Assembly (NCBI GenBank): GCA_900472675.1
Contig: UCJA01000019.1
Span: 1-41,186, forward strand
Direction of reading: 5' to 3'
DNA length: 41,186 bases
Origin: Hyphomicrobiales bacterium
GTDB lineage: Bacteria > Pseudomonadota > Alphaproteobacteria > Rhizobiales > Rhizobiaceae
In this document: positions 23,785 through 31,591 of the stretch, piece by piece
How the letters are laid out: every line of letters starts with the position of its first letter
Numbering within the stretch: the stretch's first letter is position 1
The notes under the pieces: model-generated
Told to the model about the DNA's origin: nothing
The model's input: only the letters and a program-made list of their open reading frames with translations
Databases searched by the model: none
Made by a program: the position numbers and the translations under genes

Positions 23785-24201
23785 ATGGCAACGTCAACGA
23801 CAAGCACATACGGCAATCCGCTGAAGGCACTGACCGACACCAACTGGTTCGGCTACGTGGCGCGGACGGTTCTCACCTACATGTTCTGGGCAAGCGGCCT
23901 GGCCAAGCTGATCGGCTTCGATGCCGGCATGGCAGAGATGTCGCATTTCGGGCTGGAGCCGGCGGCACTCTTCAACGTCGCGGTGATCATCACCCAGCTT
24001 GGGGGATCGGCGCTGATCATTCTCAACCGCTGGACCTGGCTCGGCGCCGGGGCGCTTGCGGTGTTCACCCTGCTCACCATCCCGATCGCCCATACGTTCT
24101 GGGCGATGGAAGAGCCGTTGAAGACGATGGAGTTCTACACCGTCATGGAGCACATCACCGTGGTCGGCGCGCTGATGGTGGTCGCCTGGAAGAGCCGCTA
24201 G
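23785..24201 (+). CDS. DoxX-family membrane protein
   Basis: A 138-residue inner-membrane protein with four predicted helices. It has the DoxX pattern VARTVLTYMFWASGLAKLIGF near 26-46, MAEMSHFGLEPAALFNVAVIITQLGGSALIIL, then GAGALAVFTLLTIPIAHTFW and a last helix. DoxX proteins are linked to thiosulphate or thiol stress and to quinone-side redox work, but most have no proven reaction. The ATG at 23785 is preferred: AGGGG ends six bases before it, while ATG 23779 lies directly against the ribosome-binding site. Confidence 0.85.
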   Translation: MATSTTSTYGNPLKALTDTNWFGYVARTVLTYMFWASGLAKLIGFDAGMAEMSHFGLEPAALFNVAVIITQLGGSALIILNRWTWLGAGALAVFTLLTIPIAHTFWAMEEPLKTMEFYTVMEHITVVGALMVVAWKSR

Positions 24202-24210
24202 CTATCGATC

Positions 24211-24249
24211 AGGAGAGCCCGCCGCAGGCTTGCGGCGGCGGGCCCTCTT
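24211..24249. terminator. Hairpin between convergent DoxX and L,D-transpeptidase genes
   Basis: AGGAGAGCCCGCCGC (24211-24225) pairs with GCGGCGGGCCCTCTT (24235-24249), 14 pairs with one mismatch and one wobble, loop of nine. It is placed to end both messages, though the U-rich tail is short (CTCTT on plus, CTCCT on minus). Confidence 0.6.
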
Positions 24250-24258
24250 AGCTCTGGA

Positions 24259-24876
24259 TCAGGCGACAGCCTGGATGACGACGACACGGGCGCCAACCTT
24301 GACGCGCTCGTAGAGGTCGATCACATCGTGGTTCATCATGCGGATGCAGCCGCTCGACATGGCATGGCCGATCGAGTCCGGCTGGTTGGTGCCGTGGATG
24401 CGGAAATGCGTGTCGTTGCCGCCGCGGTAGAGATACATGGCGCGGGCGCCAAGCGGGTTCATCGGGCCGCCCGGCATGCCGCCGGCGAGTTCCCGGTAGC
24501 GCGGCTCCCGCTTCTGCATGTTGAGCGTGGGCGTCCAGGTCGGCCATTCCGCCTTGCGACCGACATAGGCATCACCCGACAGGGCAAGCCCTTCGCGACC
24601 GACGCCGACGCCGTAGCGCATCGCCCGGCCCTCTCCCAGAATGTAATAGGCACGACGCGAAGGCGTATCGACAATCACGGTTCCGGCCGGCTGGGTGGTG
24701 GCATAGGCCACTTCGGTGCGGCGCAGCTCGGGCCTGATCCGGTCGATCGGTACCTGGCGCAGCGGGAACTCCTCGTCCGGCACGGCGGCGTAATTGGCCT
24801 GTTCATTGTAGGTGGAGGCGCAGCCGGCCAGCATCAGCGGCAGGCCGGCGAGAAAACCGCGGCGGGAGAGCGACAT
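24259..24876 (-). CDS. Periplasmic L,D-transpeptidase (YkuD domain), probable lipoprotein
   Basis: A 205-residue envelope enzyme that cross-links peptidoglycan stems at 3-3 positions or attaches proteins to them. The N terminus SLSRRGFLAGLPLMLAGCAS combines a twin-arginine-like SRRGFL motif and a lipobox (LAGC), so it may be a Tat- or Sec-exported lipoprotein. The YkuD domain has His161 in FRIHGTNQP and the catalytic Cys177 in SSGCIRM. AAGGA upstream of ATG 24876 sets this start; upstream codons from 24999 are unlikely coding. In Rhizobiales, L,D-transpeptidases dominate wall cross-linking and polar growth, and several paralogues are usual. Confidence 0.9.
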   Translation of the reverse strand: MSLSRRGFLAGLPLMLAGCASTYNEQANYAAVPDEEFPLRQVPIDRIRPELRRTEVAYATTQPAGTVIVDTPSRRAYYILGEGRAMRYGVGVGREGLALSGDAYVGRKAEWPTWTPTLNMQKREPRYRELAGGMPGGPMNPLGARAMYLYRGGNDTHFRIHGTNQPDSIGHAMSSGCIRMMNHDVIDLYERVKVGARVVVIQAVA

Positions 24877-25138
24877 GGGGAATCCTTGGTGCGTCGTGAC
24901 GATGACCAAGAGGTAAATTTTTATGGTTAACGAAGTGCTAATACCGCGGCGCGAAAGATTAATGGACCACGCGTTTTGAAGGCGAACCGCGACCGGCATC
25001 AGAAGGCTGGATCGGCGGTCGCAGCCGTGGCATGTCTGAACAGCCGGGATGGCGGAAGGGAGGCGGTTCCATGTCGTATATCGGCGGTGCCGAAGGACCG
25101 ACCTGAACTAACCTCCCCCGCAGATTACGGAGCAAATC

Positions 25139-27700
25139 ATGGCAATATTCCCGGACAAGGCAAAGGTCGTCATCATCGGGCTCGGCGGCATCGTCGGCGC
25201 GTCGATCGCCCATCATCTCATCGAGCGCGGCTGGGACGATATTGTCGGCATCGACAAGTCCGGCATCCCGACCGATATCGGCTCGACGGCGCATGCGTCG
25301 GACTTCTGCTACACCACGAGCCACGACTTTCTGTCGGTCTGGACGACCCAGTACTCGATCGATTTCTACGAGAAGATGGGGCATTACGCGCGGATCGGCG
25401 GGCTGGAAGTGGCGCGCACCGGCGACGATGCCTGGATGGAAGAGATCAAGCGCAAGCTTTCCTCCGCCAAGGCCTTCGGCACCCGCGCCCATTATGTTTC
25501 GCCATCCGAGATCAAGGCGATGTTCCCGCTGATCGAGGAAGACCAGGTCCAGGGCGGTATGTTCGATCCGGATGCCGGTCTCGTCATTCCGCGCAGCCAG
25601 ACGGTCGCCGGCAAGCTGGTCGACGCGGCGGAGAAATCCGGCAAGCTTTCCATGTTCGGCAATTGCCCGGCGACCTCGCTGATCGTCGAGGGCGGTCGCA
25701 TCAAGGGGGTCGTCACACCGCGCGGCACCATCATGGCCGACCACGTCATCGTCTGCGCCGGGATCTGGGGCCGGCTGATCGCCGAAATGGTCGGCGAGGA
25801 CCTGCCGGTCATGCCGGTCGACCACCCGCTGACCTTCTTCGGCCCCTATAATGAATTCGCCGGCACGGGTAAGGAAATCGGCTACCCGCTGCTGCGCGAC
25901 CAGGGCAACTCCGCCTATATGCGCGATACGGGAGATCCGAACACGACCGAGGGCGGCCAGATCGAGTGGGGCTATTACGAGGCTACCAACCCGCGCCTCT
26001 GCCACCCGCGCGAGATCCTCGAAAAGCACCAGGCTCGCCTGTCGCCCTCGCAACGCGACCTCGACATGGAGCAGATCATCGAGCCGCTCGAGCGGGCGAT
26101 GGAACTGACGCCGATCCTTGGCGAGCTCGGCTATAACGAGGGCCACTCGTTCAACGGCCTGCTGCAGGTGTCGGCCGCCGGCGGCCCGTCCTGCGGCGAA
26201 AGCCAGAAGGTGCGCGGGCTCTGGTACTGTGTCGCCATCTGGGTCAAGGACGGCCCCGGCTACGGCAAGCTGATCGCCGACTGGATGACGGACGGGCGCA
26301 CCGAGATCGACCACAACTCGATCGATTATTCGCGCTTCTATCCGCACCAGCTGACCGAAGAGTTCATCCACGGCCGCAGCTTCGAGGCGGCCCAGAAGAT
26401 CTACTTCCCCGCGGTGCATCCGCGCGAACCCTATGCCAGCGGCCGCGGCGCCAAGCGCTCGCCGATGTACGAGCGCGAAGTCGAACTCGGCGGCCACTTC
26501 ATGGAGCTGGGCGGCTGGGAGCGTGCGCATGGCTATGCCGCCAACGCGCACCTGCTGGAGAAATACGGTTCCCGAGTGCCCAAGCGCGAAAACGAATGGG
26601 ATAACAGGCACTTCTGGCGGGTCTCGAATGCCGAACATCTGGCAATGTCGGACGATTGCGGCATCGTCAACCTCAGCCACTTCCACATGGTGGATATCGA
26701 AGGGCCTGACCATGTCGAGTTGCTCGAATGGCTCTGTGCTGCCAAGATCGGCGGCGATGGCAATATCGGCAAGGGCATCTACACCCACTTCCTCGACGAC
26801 GAGGGCATGGTGCGGGCCGACTTCACCGTCTTCCGGCTGGCTGACCGTTGCCGGCTGGTCAACGGCGCCGATGCCGGCCCGCGCGACTTCCACTACATGC
26901 AACGCGTGGCGCAGGACCGCGGCCTCGACGTCACCATCACCGACGTCTCCGAGAAGTTCATCACCATCGGCATCTGGGGACCGAACGCCCGCGAGACGCT
27001 GAAAAAGGTAGTGGCCGACCCTCACGGCCTCGATCCGGAAAACTTTGCCTTCGCGGCGATCAAGCCCATCGAGATCGCCGCCAAAGCCGTCACCGCCTTC
27101 CGGATTTCCTATGTGGGCGAGCAGGGCTGGGAACTGCACATGAAATTCGAGGACGGGCTTGCCGTCTGGGATGCGCTGCGGGCGACCGGGGTGATGGCCT
27201 TCGGGGTCGAGACCTATGCGAACTCGCGCCGCATGGAAAAGAGCCTGCGTCTGCAGAACGGCGACCTGCTGACCCAGTACAATCTGCTGGAGGCGGATCT
27301 CGCGCGCCCGAAGGTCAAGGAGGCGGATTTCTGCGGCAAGGCGAAGCACCTGGAGTACAAGGCGCGCGCCCACCAGCCGGCCATGCTCTGCACCCTTGTG
27401 ATGACCGACAATGTGGATGCCAAGGGTGTCGCGCGCTATCCGGTCGGCTCGCTGCCGGTGATGGACGCGGAGACGGGCGCGGTGCTGATCGACAGCCTCG
27501 GCCGCCGCTCCTACACGACATCGATCGCCTATGGCCCGACGATCGGCAAGAATATCGCGCTTGCCTACCTGCCGCATGATTATGCCCAGGTGGGTCGCAA
27601 GCTCCACGTCGAGTATTTTGCCGAGACCTATCCGGTGGAGGTGGCCGCCGTCGGTTACAAGCCGCTCTACGACCCGGAGAATGCAAAGCCGCGGAGCTGA
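25139..27700 (+). CDS. Dimethylglycine/sarcosine dehydrogenase-like FAD protein with GcvT domains
   Basis: An 853-residue cytosolic flavoprotein that would demethylate an N-methylglycine and pass the one-carbon unit to tetrahydrofolate. The FAD motif VVIIGLGGIVGASIAHHL is at residues 10-27. His52 in GSTAHASD matches the histidine that carries covalent FAD in dimethylglycine dehydrogenase. The DAO domain runs to about 380, a linking domain (FAO_M) to about 440, then GcvT (about 450-720) and its C-terminal barrel. GGAG lies before the ATG. It is a single-gene unit. Related proteins act in betaine, dimethylglycine, sarcosine or methylated amine use; the exact substrate is not shown by the sequence. 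Confidence 0.87.
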   Translation: MAIFPDKAKVVIIGLGGIVGASIAHHLIERGWDDIVGIDKSGIPTDIGSTAHASDFCYTTSHDFLSVWTTQYSIDFYEKMGHYARIGGLEVARTGDDAWMEEIKRKLSSAKAFGTRAHYVSPSEIKAMFPLIEEDQVQGGMFDPDAGLVIPRSQTVAGKLVDAAEKSGKLSMFGNCPATSLIVEGGRIKGVVTPRGTIMADHVIVCAGIWGRLIAEMVGEDLPVMPVDHPLTFFGPYNEFAGTGKEIGYPLLRDQGNSAYMRDTGDPNTTEGGQIEWGYYEATNPRLCHPREILEKHQARLSPSQRDLDMEQIIEPLERAMELTPILGELGYNEGHSFNGLLQVSAAGGPSCGESQKVRGLWYCVAIWVKDGPGYGKLIADWMTDGRTEIDHNSIDYSRFYPHQLTEEFIHGRSFEAAQKIYFPAVHPREPYASGRGAKRSPMYEREVELGGHFMELGGWERAHGYAANAHLLEKYGSRVPKRENEWDNRHFWRVSNAEHLAMSDDCGIVNLSHFHMVDIEGPDHVELLEWLCAAKIGGDGNIGKGIYTHFLDDEGMVRADFTVFRLADRCRLVNGADAGPRDFHYMQRVAQDRGLDVTITDVSEKFITIGIWGPNARETLKKVVADPHGLDPENFAFAAIKPIEIAAKAVTAFRISYVGEQGWELHMKFEDGLAVWDALRATGVMAFGVETYANSRRMEKSLRLQNGDLLTQYNLLEADLARPKVKEADFCGKAKHLEYKARAHQPAMLCTLVMTDNVDAKGVARYPVGSLPVMDAETGAVLIDSLGRRSYTTSIAYGPTIGKNIALAYLPHDYAQVGRKLHVEYFAETYPVEVAAVGYKPLYDPENAKPRS

Positions 27701-27805
27701 GACAAAGAGACCGAGGGCGGCACATTGCCGCCCTCTCCCACGCTGTCATGGCAATTGAGGGCCGCAGGGTTCGATGCTATCCTTGACGGCAAGGGAGCCA
27801 AGCCC

Positions 27806-28012
27806 ATGCAGATAACCATCACGATCGACGACGATTTGCTTGAAAAGGCGCGCAAATACACCGGCGTAACCGAAACTCCCACGCTGGTTCGCGTTGCTCT
27901 CGAAGCGTTGGTTCAGAGGGAAGCTGCAAAACGGCTTGCCCAGCTCGGAGGAAGCGCACCGGATCTGGTAGCGCCGCCAAGGAGGCGCTTTGATCCGGTG
28001 GAACCAGAATGA
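27806..28012 (+). CDS. vapB: VapB-type antitoxin of a damaged pair
   Basis: A 68-residue antitoxin of the VapB family. It begins MQITITIDDDLLEKARKYTGV and has TLVRVALEALVQREAAKRLAQLGG, the standard ribbon and helix part, then a short Pro/Arg-rich tail (APPRRRFDPVEPE) that would contact the toxin. The ATG at 27806 has AAGGGAG about nine bases upstream; the longer frame from 27725 is not needed. Its stop overlaps the vapC start (ATGA). The antitoxin reads intact although its toxin carries a stop codon. Confidence 0.85.
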   Translation: MQITITIDDDLLEKARKYTGVTETPTLVRVALEALVQREAAKRLAQLGGSAPDLVAPPRRRFDPVEPE

Positions 28013-28383
28013 TTCTTGTCGATAGCTCGATCTGGATCGATCACTTCCGGGTAGGTGACACGCACCTCCATGATCTGCTCAACGCAGAGGAAATCATCAT
28101 CCATACGTTCGTGATCGGTGAGCTGTCTCTCGGCCACATCCCGCGATAAGATGACATCATGACGATGTTGACGGATCTTCCGACAATCCCCATCGCCGAC
28201 GATACCGAAGTGCGACACATGGTTCGGAGCAACAGGCTATTCGGCAAAGGCATCGGTTACGTAGACGCACATCTGCTTGCGTCCATCCTTCTTTCGGCCG
28301 GGCATACCTTATGGACTCGCGACAAAAGACTTCATGGCATCGCCAGCACTTTTGGCGTCGCCATGCCGATCCATCTGCATTGA
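28009..28383 (+). pseudogene. vapC: VapC PIN-domain toxin interrupted by an in-frame stop
   Basis: The frame starts at ATG 28009 (four-base overlap with vapB) and reads MILVDSSIWIDHFRVGD up to GELSLGHIPR, where TAA (28147-28149) is codon 47. The same frame continues to TGA 28381-28383 with DDIMTMLTDLP, GKGIGYVDAHLLA and LWTRDKRL, so only one codon is altered and spacing to the VapC family is kept. All four catalytic acids survive on paper: Asp5, Glu38, Asp86, Asp105. A single base change from CAA, AAA or GAA would explain it. A downstream ATG at 28159 could restart translation, but that product lacks Asp5 and Glu38. The pseudogene ends four bases from the convergent ETF-QO stop. Confidence 0.88.
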
Positions 28384-28387
28384 TCCC

Positions 28388-30061
28388 TCACATGTTCTGA
28401 TACAGCGGACCCTCGCCGCCCTGGGGCGGGACCCAGTTGATGTTCTGGTTAGGGTCCTTGATGTCGCAGGTCTTGCAGTGGACGCAGTTCTGCGCGTTGA
28501 TGACGTAGACCTCTTCGCCGTCCTTTTCGACCCATTCATAGACGCCGGCCGGACAGTAGCGGGTCGAGGGTCCGCCATAGACCTCGAGTTCCGAGCGCTT
28601 CTGCAGCTCCATGTCCTTCACCTGCAGGTGGACCGGCTGGTCCTCCTCGTGATTGGTGTTGGACAGGAAGACCGATGACAGCCGATCGAAGGTCAGCACG
28701 CCATCCGGCTTGGGATAGTCGATCGGCTTGTGCTTTGCAGCCGGTTCGAGGCTCTGCGCATCGGTCTTGCCGTGCTTCAGGGTAAACGGCGAAGTGCCGA
28801 ATATCTGGTTGATCCACATGTCGAGCCCGCCCAGCGCCACGCCGAGGCCGGTACCGAGCTTCGACCAGAGCGGCTTGACGTTGCGCACGCGCTTCAGGTC
28901 TTTGCCGATGACGGTCGAGCGCCACTGGTTCTCGATCTCGATCACCTCGTCATTGGCGCGACCATTGGCGATCGCGGCAGCAATGTTGTCGGCGGCGAGC
29001 ATGCCCGAATGCACGGCGTTGTGGCTGCCCTTGATACGGGGCACGTTGACGAGACCGGCGGAACAGCCGATCAGCGCGCCGCCCGGGAAGGTGAGCTTCG
29101 GCACAGACTGGTAGCCGCCTTCGGTGATGGCGCGGGCGCCATAGGACAGGCGCTTGCCGCCCTCGAAGGTATTGCGGATCGCCGGATGCGTCTTGAAGCG
29201 CTGGAATTCCTCAAACGGGTAGAGATAGGGGTTCTTGTAGTTGAGGTGAACCACGAAGCCGACGGCAACGATATTATCTTCGAGGTGATAGAGGAAGGAG
29301 CCGCCGCCGGTCTTCATGCCGAGCGGCCAGCCGAAGGAGTGCTGCACGAGACCGGGGCGATGGTGCTCCGGCTTGACCTGCCAGAGTTCCTTCAGGCCGA
29401 GGCCGTATTTCTGCGGCTCGCGGTCCTTCTGCAGATCGAAGCGGGCAATCAGCTGCTTGGCGAGCGAGCCGCGCACGCCCTCGCCGATCAGCACGTATTT
29501 GCCATGCAGTTCCATGCCGCGGGTAAAGGCGGGGCCCGGTTCGCCGTTCTTCTCGACGCCCATGTCGCCGGTCGCAACGCCGATAACGGCGCCCGCGTCG
29601 TTGTAGAGCACTTCGGTTGCGGCAAAGCCCGGATAGATCTCGACGCCCAGGGCTTCCGCCTTTTCGGCGAGCCAGCGACAGACATTGCCGAGCGACACGA
29701 TGTAGTTGCCGTGGTTGTTCATCAGAGGCGGCATCAGGGCGTTCGGCAGGCGAACCGAGCCGGCAGGGCCGAGCAGCATGAAGTGATCGGCCGTCACGGG
29801 CTGCTTGAAGGGATGCCCCTCCTCTTCCCGCCAGCCGGGCAGAAGCTTGTCGACGCCTGAAGGATCGACGACTGCGCCGGACAGGATGTGGGCGCCGACT
29901 TCCGAACCCTTTTCGAGGACCACCACGGACAGATCCGGATTGATCTGCTTCAGGCGGATCGCAGCCGACAAGCCGGCAGGCCCCGCACCGACGACGACCA
30001 CGTCGAATTCCATGCTCTCGCGCTCTGGCAATTCGTGGGCAGGAGACTCTTGCTCGCTCAT
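28388..30061 (-). CDS. Electron transfer flavoprotein-ubiquinone oxidoreductase (ETF-QO)
   Basis: A 557-residue inner-membrane-associated enzyme that takes electrons from ETF (fed by acyl-CoA, dimethylglycine and sarcosine dehydrogenases) and reduces ubiquinone. The FAD motif VVVGAGPAGLSAAIRL is at residues 22-37, and GAHILSGAVVDP follows near 57-68. The C terminus carries the 4Fe-4S site: CPAGVYEW, then CVHCKTCDIKDP with NQNINWVPPQGGEGP, the end typical of ETF-QO. ATG 30061 with GGAG seven bases upstream gives the family length of about 555 residues; the longer frame from 30184 adds 41 residues without homology character. The dimethylglycine-type dehydrogenase nearby may feed it. Confidence 0.93.
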   Translation of the reverse strand: MSEQESPAHELPERESMEFDVVVVGAGPAGLSAAIRLKQINPDLSVVVLEKGSEVGAHILSGAVVDPSGVDKLLPGWREEEGHPFKQPVTADHFMLLGPAGSVRLPNALMPPLMNNHGNYIVSLGNVCRWLAEKAEALGVEIYPGFAATEVLYNDAGAVIGVATGDMGVEKNGEPGPAFTRGMELHGKYVLIGEGVRGSLAKQLIARFDLQKDREPQKYGLGLKELWQVKPEHHRPGLVQHSFGWPLGMKTGGGSFLYHLEDNIVAVGFVVHLNYKNPYLYPFEEFQRFKTHPAIRNTFEGGKRLSYGARAITEGGYQSVPKLTFPGGALIGCSAGLVNVPRIKGSHNAVHSGMLAADNIAAAIANGRANDEVIEIENQWRSTVIGKDLKRVRNVKPLWSKLGTGLGVALGGLDMWINQIFGTSPFTLKHGKTDAQSLEPAAKHKPIDYPKPDGVLTFDRLSSVFLSNTNHEEDQPVHLQVKDMELQKRSELEVYGGPSTRYCPAGVYEWVEKDGEEVYVINAQNCVHCKTCDIKDPNQNINWVPPQGGEGPLYQNM

Positions 30062-30189
30062 TCTCAACTCCGCTCGCCGGCCCCATTCCGGCGTCTTGTT
30101 CAACGTCCTGTTTGGCAAAAGCCTTTCCGGTTGTCGAGGCGCGATTACGTCCTCGACGGTGCCAATCGCGCTACCGCCGAACAAGCTCT

Positions 30190-30209
30190 TACGTTTACGT
30201 ACACGTCAT
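30190..30209. promoter_or_regulatory. ACGT-rich imperfect palindrome between ETF-QO and SDR genes
   Basis: TTACGTTTACGTACACGTCA is symmetric at 16 of 20 positions and contains ACGT three times. It lies 129 bases before the ETF-QO start and 100 before the SDR start. Its shape recalls sites of MerR-family regulators (LiuR type) that control branched-chain amino acid and fatty acid breakdown genes, including ETF genes. That link is from memory of the family and not proven here. Confidence 0.45.
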
Positions 30210-30309
30210 AGCTGCTGCAGGCCGGTGTTGGCAAGTTCGGTCTTCCTGTGCCGCCCGGCACTGCTATAAGTCCTGCACCACCAGTTTTGACATGGGAAGG
30301 AACAGTTTC

Positions 30310-31113
30310 ATGGATCTCGGCCTCACGGGCAAACGCGCCCTCGTTCTCGCATCCTCGCGCGGCCTTGGCCTCGGCATTGCCACGGCGCTTGCTGCGGAGG
30401 GCGCTCACGTCCTGCTCGTCGGGCGAACGGCAGACCGGCTTGAGGAGAACTGCAGGACGATCAACGGCGCGGACACCACGAAGGCGACCGGCGGCAAGGC
30501 CGACTGGGTACGGGGCGACCTGGCAGATGCCGGCTTCGTCGAAGCCATGGTGGCCGCCGTTCAGGACAAGCTGGGCGGGATCGACATCCTTGTCAACAAC
30601 ACCGGCGGCCCGACGCCCGGTACCGTCGCGGACATGAGCATGGACAAGCTGGAGAGCTTTTTCCAGACCATGGTGCTGCGCGTGATCACGCTTACCAATG
30701 CCCTGGTGCCACAGATGAAGGCGCAAGGTTTTGGGCGCATCCTCACCGTCGCCTCCTCCGGCGTGGTCGAGCCGATCGCCAACCTTGCACTGTCGAACAC
30801 GCTGCGGGCCGCGCTGGTGGGCTGGAACAAGACGCTTGCGACCGAGCTTGCCGGCTCCGGCATCACGGCCAACATGCTTTTGCCCGGCCGCATCCACACC
30901 GACCGCATCGAGGAACTGGACGGGGCTGCCGCCAAGCGGACCGGCCAGAGCCTGGAGGAGATCCGCGCCGCATCGCTGAAGACGATCCCGGCCGGACGGC
31001 TCGGCACGGTGGAAGAGTTCGGGGCAGCCGGCGCCTTCCTGTGCTCAGGCCCGGCCAGCTACATCACCGGCACCATGCTGCGGGTCGATGGTGGCGCTGC
31101 GCGCTCGCTCTGA
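30310..31113 (+). CDS. SDR-family protein without the catalytic Tyr and Lys
   Basis: A 267-residue Rossmann-fold protein of the short-chain dehydrogenase group. The nucleotide-binding motif LASSRGLGLGIATAL is at residues 13-27 and the structural NNTGG near 96-100. Ser149 in VASSGVV sits at the catalytic serine, but 13 residues on, where Tyr of YxxxK should be, is Ser162, and Lys is Arg166 (the block reads SNTLR). It may have lost reductase activity, or use other residues. Members of this kind are known among FabG-like SDRs. ATG 30310 follows GGAAGGA at 30293-30299. Divergent from ETF-QO. Confidence 0.87.
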   Translation: MDLGLTGKRALVLASSRGLGLGIATALAAEGAHVLLVGRTADRLEENCRTINGADTTKATGGKADWVRGDLADAGFVEAMVAAVQDKLGGIDILVNNTGGPTPGTVADMSMDKLESFFQTMVLRVITLTNALVPQMKAQGFGRILTVASSGVVEPIANLALSNTLRAALVGWNKTLATELAGSGITANMLLPGRIHTDRIEELDGAAAKRTGQSLEEIRAASLKTIPAGRLGTVEEFGAAGAFLCSGPASYITGTMLRVDGGAARSL

Positions 31114-31230
31114 GCGATCGACCGATCTAAGGGTGCAAATTGCGGTCGCGGAATCCCGCGATCGCCTCTCGCCTGACGCGGTCGCCTGGTTTATGCTGCC
31201 GCCACAGGGTGCAACGGGATCAAGACAATC

Positions 31231-31434
31231 ATGGTAGTGGTACGCGTGGGCGTTTCGATCATCGGGCTGTTTGCAGCGCTGATCGGGCTGGTATGGATCG
31301 GCCAGGGCACGGGCATCTTCCCCTACCCGGCCTCCTCCTTCATGATCAACCAGTCGCCGTGGATCCTGCGCGGCGCGATCCTTCTGGTCGCGGGCCTCGC
31401 CATCGTCTGGGCGGCACGGCGCTTCCTGCGCTGA
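31231..31434 (+). CDS. Small two-helix membrane protein
   Basis: A 67-residue protein with two hydrophobic helices (about residues 6-24 and 46-62) joined by a polar loop GQGTGIFPYPASSFMINQSPW, and a basic C terminus (ARRFLR). I recognise the loop as a recurring element of short alphaproteobacterial membrane proteins of unknown role. The ribosome-binding site is weak, so the start could be a few codons different. Function unknown; it is an independent gene between SDR and the efflux operon. Confidence 0.65.
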   Translation: MVVVRVGVSIIGLFAALIGLVWIGQGTGIFPYPASSFMINQSPWILRGAILLVAGLAIVWAARRFLR

Positions 31435-31489
31435 GCAAGAACATCCGGCCGGCCCCGAAGCCTTGACTTCATTACCAAGATTTAATCCG

Positions 31490-31510
31490 CAATGACGTCA
31501 AACGTCATTG
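31490..31510. promoter_or_regulatory. Long palindrome upstream of the RND efflux operon
   Basis: A perfect dyad with arms AATGACGT (31491-31498) and ACGTCATT (31502-31509) around CAA; the flanking C and G extend it to nine bases per arm. It is 82 bases before the adaptor start at 31592. A possible promoter (TTGGTT 31508-31513, AATATA 31531-31536, 17 apart) overlaps its right arm, so a bound repressor, TetR type for instance, would block transcription. The shape does not match the ATACG sites near the tetR gene at 36.5 kb. Confidence 0.6.
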
Positions 31511-31591
31511 GTTTATCTCGGTTGGGCGGCAATATAGCGCGGTAAGTCATGCTCGCACTGCCCTTGCGAGCCAATGCACGCGGATCATCCA

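Noticed and set aside
25040..25138. Possible glycine riboswitch ahead of the GcvT-fused dehydrogenase gene, suggested by a GCCGAAGG sequence
   Set aside because: Only this short stretch resembles the aptamer; the conserved flanking stems and the second half of the core are not visible.
24959..27607. An 882-residue open frame opposite the dimethylglycine-dehydrogenase-like gene
   Set aside because: A shadow frame: its composition is Val/Arg/Asp/His-rich with no motif, while the plus-strand product has FAD and GcvT motifs.
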